Made by a program: the position numbers and the translations under genes
The notes under the pieces: generated by a model
Databases searched by the model: none
What the model was told of the DNA's origin: nothing
Seen by the model: the letters and a program-made list of their open reading frames with translations, nothing else
From: Gnomoniopsis sp. IMI 355080
Taxonomy: Eukaryota; Ascomycota; Sordariomycetes; Diaporthales; Gnomoniaceae
Direction: 5' to 3'
DNA: 64,000 bases
Assembly (NCBI GenBank): GCA_027946555.1
Contig: JAPEVC010000114.1
Span: 53,917 to 117,916, forward strand
Part shown: positions 35,601 through 48,526 of the stretch, piece by piece
How the letters are laid out: every line of letters starts with the position of its first letter
Numbering within the stretch: position 1 is the first letter of the stretch

Positions 35601-38600
35601 CAGGTCTTCCCGCAAATGTCCAAGAAGAACCCTTCGTGGAACTCATCACTCGCGTCCTTTACCGATTGCGATTTGCAGGAGAACAACGGCCCTTTGATAC
35701 GGTATCACTCATCTACATTCTGCCATTGATTCTCATCATTCTGCGCAAAGGTGGCTTTGGCGAATCGGCAGAAGATCGCGATACGCAGCTAGTTCTGGCG
35801 ATCGAAGTTTTGTCGTTTCATACGAGCATCTGCGAGGATGAAGCGGTTCCGCGAGTTGAACTCTTGTCTATGCTCATTTTCGCAATGCAGCAGTACGGTC
35901 AGCACTACAAGATCGCGAAAGACTGTTTCGCCGACCTTGTGCGATGCATTGCGCCCAATATCAATGCTGAAGAGATCGCTGTGGTTGCGCGGGGGTCTAT
36001 CGTCCCACAGACTTCAGTCAGAACTTCCGTTCTGCAGTCCATTAGTGCTGAGATCGACATGAGTGACCTCAGCTTCTCGGAGGAAGTGTGGCTGGCCTGC
36101 CACGACGACGTTGATGAAAATGTAGATCTTGGCCAGGAGATATGGCAAGAAAGCGAATTCGAAGTCTCCGCCAACGTCCCTGTCAAGATGCTCCCCTACG
36201 TGGAGAGCAAAGACGTTCAGCTGCGCCGCGCTGCTGCAAGATCTCTGGCTGAGGCTGTCAAGTTGCACCCATCAACGATGTCAGAAATCCTCGACAGCTT
36301 ACGGGCGTCCTACATTGAGCTGGCTAAGGAGAGGAAGCAAGAGTTGGATGCCTTCGGCATGCCCAAGAAGATGGACTTGTCTGACCCCTGGGAGGCACGA
36401 CATGGTATTGCTCTCGCCTTCAAAGAACTTGCGCCACACTTGGAGACGGTCCAACTTGACAGCCACTTCACTTATTTGATTGAACAAGGTCCATTGGGAG
36501 ACAAAAATGCCTCAGTCAGGAGTGAGATGCTGGAAGCAGCCAATGCCGCCATCTCCTTTCATGGAAAGGAGATATTGGACAAGCTCATGCAGACCTTTGA
36601 GCGGACACTCGAAGCTCCAGACAAGGGATCGGAGCTTGGTGACCGGGTGAACGAGGCAGTGATCATCATGTATGGTACACTTGCCCGTCATTTGAAGTCA
36701 GGTGACGCCAAGATTGCAATTGTCATCGATAGGTTACTCGCTACACTAAGCACGCCGTCCGAGACTGTTCAGTATGCCGTGGCTGAATGTCTGCCGCCGC
36801 TGGTTCGGACATGTGGTGACACTTCCTCGAAATACTTCAACCAGATGCTGGAGACGCTCCTCAGCTCCAAAAAGTATGCCGAGCAGCGGGGCGCGGCTTA
36901 CGGTCTCGCAGGTCTTGTAGCCGGTCGCGGCATCACGTCACTCAAGGATTACCGAATCATGAACACCCTGCGAGGCGCAAATGAGAACAAGAAGGAAGTC
37001 AACCAAAGAGAAGGTTCCCTATTGGCTTATGAGCTTTTATCGACCGTCCTTGGACGCCTATTTGAGCCATACGTGATTCAAATCGTGCCGCAGCTACTTA
37101 TCGGCTTCGGAGACTCTAATGCCAATGTTCGGGAGGCTGCACTGGCTGCTGCGAAGGCTTGCTTTGCCAAGCTGAGTTCTTATGGTGTCAAGAAGATTTT
37201 GCCAACCCTGCTGAGAGGTCTTGACGATGACCAATGGCGAAGCAAGAAGGGAGCTTGTGATCTGCTCGGCGCCATGGCCTATCTGGATCCTCAACAATTG
37301 GCATTGAGTTTGCCCGAGATCATTCCCCCACTGACCGCCGTTTTGAACGACAGCCACAAGGAAGTGCGCATTGGTGCCAAGCAGAGTCTGAAGAGGTTCG
37401 GCGAGGTCATCAACAACCCCGAAGTCAAGAGTCTAGTGGACATTCTCCTCAAGGCCCTCAGTGATCCAACCAAATATACAGACGACGCGCTGGACTCACT
37501 TATCAAGGTACAATTCGTCCATTATCTCGACGCGCCTTCATTGGCGCTTGTTAGTCGTATCTTGCAACGTGGCTTGGGTGACCGATCCAACACCAAGCGC
37601 AAGGCAGCACAGGTTATTGGAAGTTTAGCCCACCTTACCGAAAAGAAGGATCTTGCTTCCCACTTACCTGTTCTGGTAGCCGGTCTCAAAATTGCTGTGG
37701 TTGATCCTGTGCCGACGACGCGTGCCACTGCCTCGCGAGCGCTTGGTTCTTTGGTCGAGAAACTGGGCGAAGACTCGCTACCAGACCTCATTCCTCAGCT
37801 CATGCAGACGCTCAAGTCAGATACTGGTGCTGGCGATCGTCTTGGCTCCGCACAGGCATTATCAGAGGTTCTGGCTGGGCTAGGTACGACGCGACTTGAA
37901 GAGACATTACCGACGATTTTGCAGAACGTCGAGTCCTCCAAACCCGCGATTCGCGAAGGTTTTATGTCACTCTTCATCTTTTTGCCCGTGTGCTTCGGAA
38001 ACAGCTTCGCCAACTACCTTGGCAAGATCATCCCACCTATTTTGGCTGGTCTGGCAGATGACGTGGAGTCGATCCGCGAAACTGCTCTCCGTGCTGGTCG
38101 CCTGCTTGTCAAGAACTTTGCCGCCAAGGCTGTGGATCTCTTGCTTCCAGAACTTGAACGTGGTTTGGCCGATGACAGCTACAGAATCCGTCTTAGCTCT
38201 GTCGAGCTTGTGGGTGATCTTCTGTTCAATCTCACTGGTATCACTGGCAAGGAAGACGTCGAGGACATGGAAGAGGAGACCATCAGAGAGGCTGGTACGT
38301 CATTGCGTGAGGCTCTGGGTGAAGAGAAGCGCAACAAGGTGCTTTCCGCGCTGTACATTTGTCGCAATGATACGGCTGGTGCTGTCCGCACGGCAGCTGT
38401 CAATGTCTGGAAGGCCCTTGTCTCCAGCCCGAAGACTCTCAAGGAGCTTGTTCCGACACTCAGTCAGCTTATTATCCGCCGCCTTGGAAGCGCGAATATG
38501 GAACACCGTGTCATTGCCAGTAACTCTCTGGGAGAGCTTATTCGCAGGGCTGGTGACGGTGTTCTCGCAAGTTTGCTGCCAACTCTCGAGGACGGCCTGC

Positions 38601-40848
38601 AGACCTCCACCGATACCGATGCCAGGCAAGGTATTTGCTTGGCGTTGAAGGAGCTCATCTCGTCTGCTTCGCCGGAGGCGCTTGAAGGGCACGAGAAGAT
38701 TCTCATATCAGTTGTGCGGACGGCCCTTACCGATTCAGATGAGGATGTCAGAGAAGCTGCCGCCGAGGCCTTCGACTCCTTGCAGCAAATATTTGGCAAG
38801 CGTGCTGTTGATCAAGTCTTGCCATTCCTTCTCAACCTCCTGCGCTCGGACGAAGATGCGGATAATGCTCTGCAGGCTCTTCTGACGCTGCTCACGGAGA
38901 CGACGCGGTCTAATATCATCCTACCCAATCTCATTCCAACTCTCATTGCTCCTCCGATCTCAGCATTCAATGCAAAGGCACTCGCTTCCCTGTCCAAGGT
39001 GGCTGGTGGGGCTATGAATCGTCGCCTGCCCGGAATTATCAACTCGCTCATGGACAATATTATCAATTGCACCGATGACGAGCTTCAAGACGATCTAGAC
39101 AAGTCATTCGACACGGTTATTCTGTCCATTGACGAGTACGATGGCCTCAATACAACAATGCAAGTTCTCCTTCAACTGATGAAGCACGAGGATCACCGCA
39201 AGCGGGCCGCAACTGGACGTCACCTTGCCACCTTCTTCGCACAAGCCGATGTGGACTACTCGCGGTACAACCAAGACATCATCCGGACCCTGCTCGTCTC
39301 CTTTGATGATAGAGATAAGGAAGTCGTCAAGGCCGCTTGGAGTGCATTGACTGAGTTTACCAAGAAGCTCAGAAAGGAAGAGATGGAAGCTCTTGTGCAT
39401 TCTACCAGACAGACTCTACTCCAAGTCGGCGTGGCAGGTGCCAACTTGCCCGGCTTTGAGCTACCCAAGGGGATCAATGCCATCTTGCCTATCTTCCTGC
39501 AAGGTCTCATGAATGGTACTCCCGAACAGCGTACGGCAGCCGCCCTCGCCATCTCAGATATTGTTGACCGGACAAGCGAGGCATCACTGAAGCCCTTCGT
39601 CACGCAGATCACTGGTCCTCTCATCCGTGTTGTGTCCGAGCGGTCTACGGATGTCAAGTGTGCTATCTTGCTTACTCTCAATAAGTTATTGGAGAAGATG
39701 CCTACTGCGCTCAAGCCGTTCCTGCCGCAACTGCAGCGCACATTTGCCAAGTCGCTGGCCGACACATCGAGCGATGTCCTCAGAACTCGTGCGGCCAAGG
39801 CTCTGGGTACCTTGATCAAATTCACACCTCGTGTGGATCCACTCATCGCCGAGCTCGTCACCGGCGCCAAGACAACCGACCCTGGCGTCAAGACCGCTAT
39901 GCTCAAGGCTCTTTATGAGGTCATTAGCAAGGCGGGCGCGAATATGGGTGAGACGTCGCGGACGGCCGTACTGGGTCTGATAGACATGGAGGCGGATGAG
40001 CGGGATGATAACATGACCATCACCAACGCTAAGCTTTTTGGCGCGCTGCTGAAGAACGTTCCGGAAGACGCAGCCACCGGCTTGTTGAAGAATAGGGTTC
40101 TTACAACCAGCTTCAGCCACACATCGGTGCTTGCGCTCAACGCAGTACTAGTTGAAAGCCCGTCGACATTGCTGGATAAGCCGCTTGTAGAGGACTTGCC
40201 TGGGTTGCTGTGCCAAGGAATGGCTCACAAGGAGGTAAGCACGAGAGAGTTAATTGCCCGGCATGGCTACATGACAGTTTGCTAACATTTTCACAGCCCT
40301 TCATCGCCGATAATTTCATCCTCGCAACTGGCAAATATCTTCTCACCGATACTCCCAAGTCTTTCGAAACCAGCAAATCCATCTTTGAAAGTCTAGCCGC
40401 CCTCATTCCGCCGGGCGGATCTGTCGACTCGCGCCGCTTGGCACTCGTGGTGGTGCGGACCGTTTCGCGCGCGAATATGGACCTGGTTCGCCCCCACCTC
40501 GCCCTTCTTGCGCCGCCGATTTTTGCCTCGGTGCGCGACATGGTCATACCCGTCAAATTGGCCGCCGAAGCTGCATTTGTGGCGCTCTTCAACGTCGTAG
40601 ATGAGGAGAGCAAGGTTTTTGACAAGTTCATCGCGGGCGACGCGGTGCCAGCGAACGCGAAGCGGAGTATGGGTGATTACTTCAAGCGAGTAGCTTTGAG
40701 GCTTGGCGGACAAGCTCGTGAGAGACGTGAGGCAGAGGGTGGTGTGAGTGGAACGCTTGGATTGACGGAGGATGAGAGAGAGGATGAGCGGGAGATCTGG
40801 AGCGTGGGCAAGGTAGATGTTGGCGGCGATGTTTTCAGTAAGGAGTAG
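32634..40848 (+). CDS. GCN1: GCN1, HEAT-repeat activator of the eIF2-alpha kinase GCN2
   Basis: Exons 32634-32772, 32840-34926, 34982-40234 and 40297-40848, with introns of 67, 55 and 62 bp, keep the frame and give 2676 residues, almost the length of yeast Gcn1 (2672). The protein is made of HEAT-type helical repeats throughout. The part around residues 1300-1650 corresponds to the eEF3-like region, and the C-terminal third should bind the RWD domain of GCN2. Gcn1 sits on stalled or collided ribosomes and passes the uncharged-tRNA signal to GCN2, leading to eIF2-alpha phosphorylation during amino-acid starvation. The start ATG has context AAAATGTCT. No membrane or signal segment is expected. 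Confidence 0.95.
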
Positions 40849-41440
40849 AGGGCAAGCACCACCGTATGAAGACCATTTCGACCGTTTTTCGGTGCATTGC
40901 ATGGACATATAGCTGGCCTGTAAAAAGTACATTGTTTGCATTTCCGTGCCTGACTGAGGTCCTCGAGGTCCCTGAGTTTGTATGTCTGAAGGGACCACTG
41001 TGCGCTGCAAAGCAGATGATGGGATGAATGGTCTAGTAGCTTGAGTCCCTCACGTATTGATTAAACACTTGTATATTGATTTCTCTCGGGTCGTATAGTC
41101 CTACACACATACCAGATACACGGCTTCTGACTTTGGGTAAATCATTCCGTATTGTGGCTTTACCCAAAAATTGAGGTCGTCGTCGTCGTTGGAAGTTGAT
41201 AGCAAGGACAGGGGTATCAGATCACGTGTTAGGTCACGCGGACACTAACAATTTCCCTTTAGCCCAGTTGGCCGCACCGTTCCCTTCCCCGCCAGCTTGG
41301 GGCGCCTGAGCCAGCTCGACTCCTGCTGCCGTTTCGCCCGCTCGCTGCTGGAAATTTTTACGACCCTTTCGCAGCAGAACCCACTCCCGACACACCCGAC
41401 AAACCATCGCCAACGGCCATCACGAGCAACTGCAGTCAAG
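40849..41440. other. Intergenic region, promoter of eL19
   Basis: 592 bp holding the GCN1 3' region and the eL19 promoter and leader. A short GTC run lies near 41177. No gene seen. Confidence 0.55.
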
Positions 41441-42578
41441 ATGTGAGTGCAAAATCTCGATTGTCCCGACGATTTCGAACACCTGCAGGGCCGAAAGAGA
41501 TGGATTGAGCCCATGGAGATTGGCTGTTTGATGGTCTGCCTTGAGAGGGATGAGAAGGATCCATGACGCCCATAGCACACACCAGAGCCCACGATGCAGA
41601 CAGACGAATCGCCGACCGCCCAGTGCCCATCACCACACACACATACACATACACCACGATGCACAGCCTACATCGCCCTCATCTGTTTGCACATTGGCAA
41701 CACCTTCATCTCCATCTCATCTCGATTGAACATGGTCCCAATTAGGAAAAAGTGGAGTGCTGACTGTCCGCCTTCTGCGTGTATAGGGTCAACCTGCGAA
41801 CTCAGAAGCGCCTCGCGGCTGATGTCCTCAGCTGCGGCAAGGGCAAGATCTGGCTCGACCCCAACGAGGTCAACGAGATCTCCAACGCCAACTCCCGCCA
41901 GTCCGTCCGCAAGCTCGTCGCCGATGGCCTCATCATCCGCAAGCCAGTCACCATGCACTCGCGTGCCCGTGCTCGTGAGCTGAACCTCGCCCGCCGGATC
42001 GGTCGTCACCGTGGCTTCGGAAAGAGGAAGGGTACCGCCGACGCCCGTATGCCTGAGTACGTTTGAACCGTCCCCGATTGGAGTTGTCATTGTTGGGATA
42101 TTTGGGTTCCTAGAGCCGTGCACTTCCCATGCGCAATGCTCGCGATGCAGGGGACAACAGGATGGGTTCTTTCTATGATACATCGAAACTAACGCCCTGG
42201 CTGATAGGCAAATCGTCTGGATGCGCCGTCAACGAGTTCTCCGCCGCCTCTTGGTCAAGTACCGTGCCTCTGGAAAGATCGACAAGCACCTCTACCACGA
42301 GCTTTACCACTCCGCCAAGGGTAACGCCTTCAAGCACAAGCGCGCCCTGGTTGAGCACGTATGTACCTTCCAAATTGCCATCTTCATTACCATGCTGTCA
42401 ACCTGCTGACGTTTGCATCTAGATCCACCGCGCCAAGGCCGAGAAGGCCCGCGAGAGGCAGCTCAAGGAGGAGATGGACGCCAAGCGTGCGAAGACCAAG
42501 GCTGCTCGCGAGCGCAAGACGGAGAGACAGGAGGCCAAGCGGAATGCCATGCTGGGCGACGTCGAGGAGGAGAAGTAA
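41441..42578 (+). CDS. RPL19: 60S ribosomal protein eL19
   Basis: Coding exons are 41441-41442, 41787-42056, 42208-42358 and 42423-42578, with introns of 344, 151 and 64 bp, giving 192 residues. The first coding exon is only the AT of the start codon; the G comes from exon 2, which then reads MVNLRTQKRLAADVLSCG, the family N-terminus. The basic rRNA-binding body and the long C-terminal helix rich in Lys, Arg and Glu are complete and end in EEEK. eL19 lies on the 60S subunit near the tunnel exit and forms intersubunit bridges. I looked for snoRNA C and D boxes in the large introns and found none convincing. Confidence 0.95.
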
Positions 42579-44035
42579 GTGACGGGGCGGACTTGCACCA
42601 ACCTAACTGGCAACGGCAATCGGACCAGCAACTACAACAACGACATTCCTCCTATTTGAATGAAGACGGGGACGGGAAGGGTTCTCGCATTCGGAGTAAT
42701 CGGTTGGGTTCGCACTGCTCAGTACATATTTCTCGGAAGGATTCTCCATCGCAGGGTTCCTTAGAGGAAGAAAAAGATCTCTCTCAGTCTGTCTCGGGGG
42801 TTTTGGCATGTTTTGACGGCATTGAAAACGGGATCAACGAGCTGCGAACAAATTTCATGGTTTTTGCCATTTTTTCTAAATTGCTGCATGTGCTAGCTGT
42901 GTGATAATTGCGCCTCTGGATGTACGCGTTTGCCTCGTATGGTCATTCAAGGGGACGGACTTTCTTGCGACCCAGGAGATGTGTTGCAAGGTCTCGAAGT
43001 TGAAGGACTGAACGATTTGAAGGACTTTGTGTGCAATTTAACACGATGACTATAGTGACACTTTGCTCAAGTCTCACCAGAATCCCAAAGGTCTAGCTAG
43101 ACAGAGCTCTAACCGAGCACCTTTTGAATATCGATTACAGGTCCAAGATGCGGCAAGGCAAAAGCTATTGATTTTGTGGCCAGGGTCTTCTCAGAAATCA
43201 CGACGGCTTCATCTCTCACTGACCGAGGCCAGGCTGAAAGCGAGCTCACTTGAGCACTTGAGCACCGAACGCCGCTTCACCGACGGTAGAGCATGACACA
43301 TTCTACAACCCAATTACGAACCAATCTGTGTGTAGCGTGCAAGATAAGCTAGCTCATCAAGAGCCAACTAGAAGACAGTCGAGTCAGTTGTAGGGGGAAA
43401 AAAACAGTAGGCATGGAGCAAGGCAGCTCGTGTCCTGGAAAGCAACCAAATTTTACGTTGGGTCAGATTGGCTTCAAATTGTCTCCTTTCAAGGTGGTGA
43501 GATGCCGCCAGAGACATTTCAGCATGCTCCCGCGTTTTTGAGGCGCGGAAGACCATGTGCGAGCGAAGCGGGCTCATCATTCCCAATTTAGTTGTTGAAG
43601 AAGAGAAGAAGAGAAAAGTCGAAAGTTGTGGCGAGCCCACAAGTTGTGAAGTTATTTTCCACAAACCTGGCCCGTGCACCGCTGCTCGGAGGGCGGGGGC
43701 TGGGGTCCACATTGTACTAAGTAGCGGGCAGCGGGTCACTTATTACTTTATGACGATAACATCCTCGTCCCGGTATATCAGTCCACCACCGACACCGGCT
43801 TTGTCTTGACATCTGTGTTTTAGTCGAGCTGATAAGAGTATCGTTTCTTGAGTCCTATTCAACAAGCCCCTCTCCTCCGACCCCCTACAATGATCTTGTA
43901 AGCTTCTGGTGAGTTGTCCAATAGTCCATGCCCTCAAACTGCTCGGGAAACTAGCCAGAGCAAGCAAGGGAAGCATTGGAAAGACTAACATCGTGCGATT
44001 CAGGCCTGCAAGTGAAGACTAGGGCACGCAAGACA
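42579..44035. other. Intergenic region between eL19 and SHMT
   Basis: No supported gene. It holds the eL19 3' region and the SHMT promoter and leader. Open frames such as 42413-42904 overlap the eL19 gene in another frame and are shadows. Confidence 0.55.
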
Positions 44036-45892
44036 ATGTCTGCCTCTCCACTACTCCGAGGCGCCTCGCGCGCCATACGCCGCTCCGCCGTTCCTGTGCG
44101 GTCGTCATGGAGCAATAGCAGCCTCAGCCAGGGTGGAAGCATCGCCTCCGCAACGAGGCGATGTGTATCCACGTTGAACCTTGAGAGCCAGCAGCAAGTG
44201 CGCCAAGAAGCACCAGATACTTTCGCTTCTTCTTCGGGGTCTTCCCTTGCTAATCAGCCTGCTGCGCAACAGTTGCTGGCCACCAATCTGAAGGAGGCCG
44301 ACCCGGCCATGTATGAGATTATAGAAAACGCGAGTGCCATTCATCCCGCCTGAGCGCATGTTGGTGGTGGAACTAGGAGCTAATTGTATTTGCGAAAACA
44401 GGAGAAGAAACGACAGAAGCACTTCATCAACCTCATTCCCTCCGAGAACTTCACATCGCAAGCTGTGCTCGATGCCTTAGGCAGTCCCATGCAGAGTACG
44501 AAGACCATGGTCCGGGCGGGAAAGTACGGATGCTTACAAGTGCTGCAGACAAATATTCCGAGGGCTACCCGGGTGCAAGATACTATGGTGGAAATGAATT
44601 TATCGACGCTTCCGAGAGGTTATGCCAACAAAGAGCATTGGAGACGTTTGGACTGGATGACAAGCAATGGGGAGTCAATGTGCAGTGTGCGTGCCCCTGC
44701 CGTGATGCTTCAGTGGAAGTTTTGTTCTTGATGCTGACATGTCGCAGCGTTGTCTGGCGCACCTGCCAACCTCTACGTGTACTCTGCGCTCATGAATACC
44801 CACGACAGATTGATGGGCCTCGACCTCCCCCATGGCGGCCATCTTTCCCATGGTTACCAAACACCCACGAAGAAGATCTCCATGATCTCGAAATACTTTG
44901 AGACCCTTCCATACCGCCTTGATGAATCCACAGGGTATATCAACTACGACCAGATGGAGGAGCTGGCAATGCTGTACCGGCCCAAGATCATTATTGCCGG
45001 AACCAGCGCCTACAGCCGCTTTATCGACTACGCGCGCATAAGAGAGATATGCGACAAATCCAACGCTTACCTTCTCGCAGATATGGCACATATATCCGGC
45101 CTCGTTGCGGCAAAAGTCATTCCCAGTCCTTTCTCCTTCGCCGATATCGTCACTACCACCACACACAAGTCGCTCCGAGGCCCTCGCGGAGCTATGATCT
45201 TCTTCCGCAAGGGTGTCCGGCGGCAGAACGCAAAGACAAAGACGGACGAGCTCTATGATCTCGAAGGGCCCATCAATGCCTCCGTCTTCCCAGGCCACCA
45301 GGGTGGCCCCCACAATCACACCATCGCCGCGCTCTCTGTCGCGCTGAAGCAAGCGCAAGCCCCAGAATTCCGCGCCTACGCAGAGCAAGTCCTTGCCAAC
45401 TCCAAATCGCTCGCCCGCCGTCTCGGCGACCCCAAGGGTAAGGGCGGACTAGGCTACAAGCTCGTCAGCGGGGGCACAGACAATCATCTCGTGCTCGTTG
45501 ATCTGAAGCCGCAAGAAATTGATGGCGCACGCGTCGAGCGTGTCCTGGAGCTCGTGGGTGTTGCTTCAAACAAGAACACAGTCCCGGGTGATCGCTCGGC
45601 ACTGACACCTGGTGGCCTGCGGATGGGCACGCCGGCGATGACAACGCGGGGCTTTAACGAGGATGATTTCGCACGTGTCGCGGACATTGTGGACCGCGCG
45701 GTAACGATTGCGAGTCGGGTGAACAAGGCGGCGCGGAAGCAGGCTGAGGAGAAGGCTGTCAAGAGCCCTGGGCGTCTGAAGGTTTTCCAGGACTACCTCG
45801 GCGAGGGCGAGAATGAGCCAGAGATATTACAGCTGAGGAGCGAAGTGGCGGATTGGGTTGGCACTTATCCTCTGCCTTGGAAAACCAAGTAG
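44036..45892 (+). CDS. SHM1: Serine hydroxymethyltransferase, mitochondrial form
   Basis: Exons 44036-44329, 44402-44495, 44549-44686 and 44748-45892 give 556 residues. The PLP lysine is Lys316 in TTTTHKSLRGPRG. The GYPGARYYGG and SGAPANLYVYSAL motifs for substrate and cofactor binding are intact. The first 60 residues are Arg/Ser-rich without acids near the start, a typical mitochondrial presequence, so this is the organellar isoform. It converts serine plus tetrahydrofolate to glycine plus 5,10-methylene-THF. Intron 1 (72 bp) has GC instead of GT at its donor (GCGAGT); only this boundary, in phase 0, gives the conserved YEIIENEKKRQKHF. The other introns, of 53 and 61 bp, are GT-AG. Confidence 0.93.
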
Positions 45893-47020
45893 GATAGTGC
45901 TTTGCTCTGCGAGGCCAAGCGTTATTAGATAGTGGAGAGGGGGCCGGCAAGCTGGTAGGTAGCCATGGGCTGGTATCTGCATTGGGCCCTCAGGGAGTGG
46001 ACTCATGACTTCAACATTGATCTTGGAGGACAAGCGCCACATGAAGTGATGATCAGGAAACGGGAATATCTTCAAGCTGCCAATCATTAGTGCAACTGGA
46101 CGCACTAGATTCAACATACATATAAGCATTAGTTGCTGTATTGGTATCACCGCAAAGCATCAATTACTCAGCTCTTCTCAATGCTGTGTTATAATCTGTT
46201 CCATGTGGCTGTGTTGACTGCAAGTGAAATATCACATTACTGATATTCCACGCCTACCTGCAAGTGTTATATTCCATTTTGCATTAATTATACGATGGTG
46301 CACTTCAGTCTGTTGACCTGGAATTACAAATCTCAGAGATAGGGGTGCCTTTTATTCGATCAGAGTATCGACCTAGCTCTACTTCCTGCTCATATACCCC
46401 TATTGACTTCGCAATTTCCCCTTGATCCTCCGCACCCTGAGGAGATATTGAAGACAGCCAGTCTTTGCTCAAGGGAACAAGACTAGGCATCCATGGTATA
46501 CCCTTTGATCTACCAACTAGCTCTGCTCCTCGGAAAGGAGGGAAAGCTGCGGTTTATTTTCTTCTAACAGAGTGGGCTAGTGACTGGCCTATTTTGTTGT
46601 TGATTATAGAACTAAGATTGCAGAACAATTTCCTCGCTTTGCCCACCCAGAACCATTTCCAATTCTCTTCTTTGCCTTGGGATTGGCTCACTGGGAGGTT
46701 ATTGTGAATTGGTGGGAATTGAATCGATGCAGGTGGTGGGCCCTTCGATGAGTACTCACACACGTTGTGACTTCGATACAGACTACTCACAGTCATGGTA
46801 TAATAATATGGGTGGAGTAAACGAGATATTTCAAACTTATCCTTTCCAAACCTCATAATCTGGTGGCTTTCAACTTTGAACAGATCCTTTTGTTCCGTTG
46901 TATTCGGCCACAATTGAAACGGGGAAAGCCTTGATCTGCGAATAGCTTCCTCTCTTTCCCGTTTCTCCATCCACAACGCAAACAATATCTCCTTGGATCC
47001 CACATCGTCAGACCTCAGTC
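45893..47020. other. Intergenic region
   Basis: No supported gene. AT-richer than its surroundings (about 46150-46900). The right end should be the promoter of the next gene, with CT-rich sequence near 46940-47000. Confidence 0.55.
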
Positions 47021-48061
47021 ATGGAGGAGATGTCACTCGACGACCTCAGGAAGACGTGGAGGAAGCACGTGGCCAACGCAGGCTCTGTACCCGAGGCCCA
47101 ATGCTACAAGAACAGCATGAAGGAGATCTGCCAAGTTCTCGCCACAGCGTTTGCCCCATCTCACGATGATGAGATGATCCCTTGGGGAAGCTGCGGGGCT
47201 GTTCACCATTCGATGCACAGCGGGCCATCCCAAGCCGAACAGGGAAACAACTTGCAGCCTCCTGTTCCTCAGCCTACCTACGTTCATCATGAGTTATGGC
47301 CTCATTCGACGACCATTGTGCTGCCCACGTCTGAGCAGACTGTTCCCTATCAGATGAACAAAGAACAATATATGGCGATGGAGGAAGCCTATATCCAGGA
47401 GAACAACATGGCTGTTGCAAAGTGGATTGCCGAGACTCAGGATGCTACGAAGAAGCAAGACGCTGAAGAGCAACTGGACAGCACCAGCGTCCAGTCCACC
47501 GAAAAGACTAACGAAACCGCTGCTACCGTCACTCAAGTTGACGAAGACTCCAAAAAGCTGTCGGATTCTACCTCGGTCGCTGAGGCTGCCGCTCAAGCCG
47601 TCGCCACCATCGAGACGCCGAGCCCTCCTCCCACCAATGAGGCCATCCGTTCTTTTTATCTGCACCTGATCTATGAGGACCGTTTGACTCTGTTCAACAA
47701 TCCGGCCTTTCTGCTGGTCCTCGCAGAACAGCCCGTACTCTCCCACAACTTCTTTCGATTTCTCATCGACTACCCTTTCGGCACCCGGTACACCGACCGC
47801 TACGGCAGCAACGCCAACCACGGGCTTATCCCCTTTCCTGTTCCCTTTCCGCCCGTTCCTCAGGACCTGCCACTGGGAATGTACTTTGACAATCGCTGGG
47901 CACTGCTGAATGACCCTGCGTGGTTGTGGTGGGTCAGCACGGAGTTTTTCATCATGGCGTCGTTTTGGGCCGAGATGAGCGGTCGCGGTGGAATTGGTGC
48001 AATGCAGCGCAGCAAGGAGTTGACTGAGAGGCCGTCGAGGTTTCACATGGCGCCGTTCTAG
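47021..48061 (+). CDS. Hypothetical protein
   Basis: A single-exon frame of 346 residues with an ATG start (CAGTCATGGAG). The N-terminal 35 residues are a likely helix (SLDDLRKTWRKHV). Residues 125-210 are rich in Glu, Ala, Thr and Ser and look disordered or coiled. The C-terminal 130 residues are rich in Phe, Pro and Trp (for example NDPAWLWWVSTEFF) and look folded. No signal peptide, membrane helix or catalytic motif is evident. The uninterrupted length and codon use support a real gene. Function unknown. Confidence 0.65.
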   Translation: MEEMSLDDLRKTWRKHVANAGSVPEAQCYKNSMKEICQVLATAFAPSHDDEMIPWGSCGAVHHSMHSGPSQAEQGNNLQPPVPQPTYVHHELWPHSTTIVLPTSEQTVPYQMNKEQYMAMEEAYIQENNMAVAKWIAETQDATKKQDAEEQLDSTSVQSTEKTNETAATVTQVDEDSKKLSDSTSVAEAAAQAVATIETPSPPPTNEAIRSFYLHLIYEDRLTLFNNPAFLLVLAEQPVLSHNFFRFLIDYPFGTRYTDRYGSNANHGLIPFPVPFPPVPQDLPLGMYFDNRWALLNDPAWLWWVSTEFFIMASFWAEMSGRGGIGAMQRSKELTERPSRFHMAPF

Positions 48062-48526
48062 ACTGCGAGGGTTGGCAAAGATGTCGGTGGGAAAGCGCCA
48101 AACGAGAGCATCGGTTGATTTTGTCTCCTGGGCCCTTTGCGGGAGCCTGGCATACTACCACAAGTTTTCCGTGGAGTATTTGTTCTCCTTGATAGGATGG
48201 TCCTCCACTTGAGTGAGCTCCCATCTCTGCATGTTCTGCCCCTGCGCAAAGTCTGGATTTTCTTGTTCCGAGAACTTTGTATTAAAAGGCAACGTAGCTA
48301 GAACACCCTCTGCTAGAGGATCAAAGTTTTAACCATTGCCATAAAATGAACCAGAACCCGTGATCCCATCGCTATGCTCGCCGTTGGTTAGTTCGTTCAA
48401 GTCATGCCTGGCCTTCCTTCCTCGGCCAATGAATATCGTTACACATTATTCCGAATTTTCACAACATGTCGTATCAAAGATGCCACCCCCCACCCCCCTC
48501 GACTCGTAAATCCCCGCGATCTTTAA
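48062..48526. other. Convergent 3' region
   Basis: 465 bp between the ends of a plus-strand and a minus-strand gene. It contains a C-rich run (48484-48499). Nothing else seen. Confidence 0.55.

Noticed and set aside
37896..38648. 250-codon plus frame inside GCN1
   Set aside because: Alternative frame of the GCN1 coding exon, with Arg/Ser-rich composition typical of a shifted frame.
41443..41786. Intron-encoded snoRNA in the large eL19 intron
   Set aside because: No good C box (RTGATGA) paired with a D box (CTGA) and no terminal stem seen.
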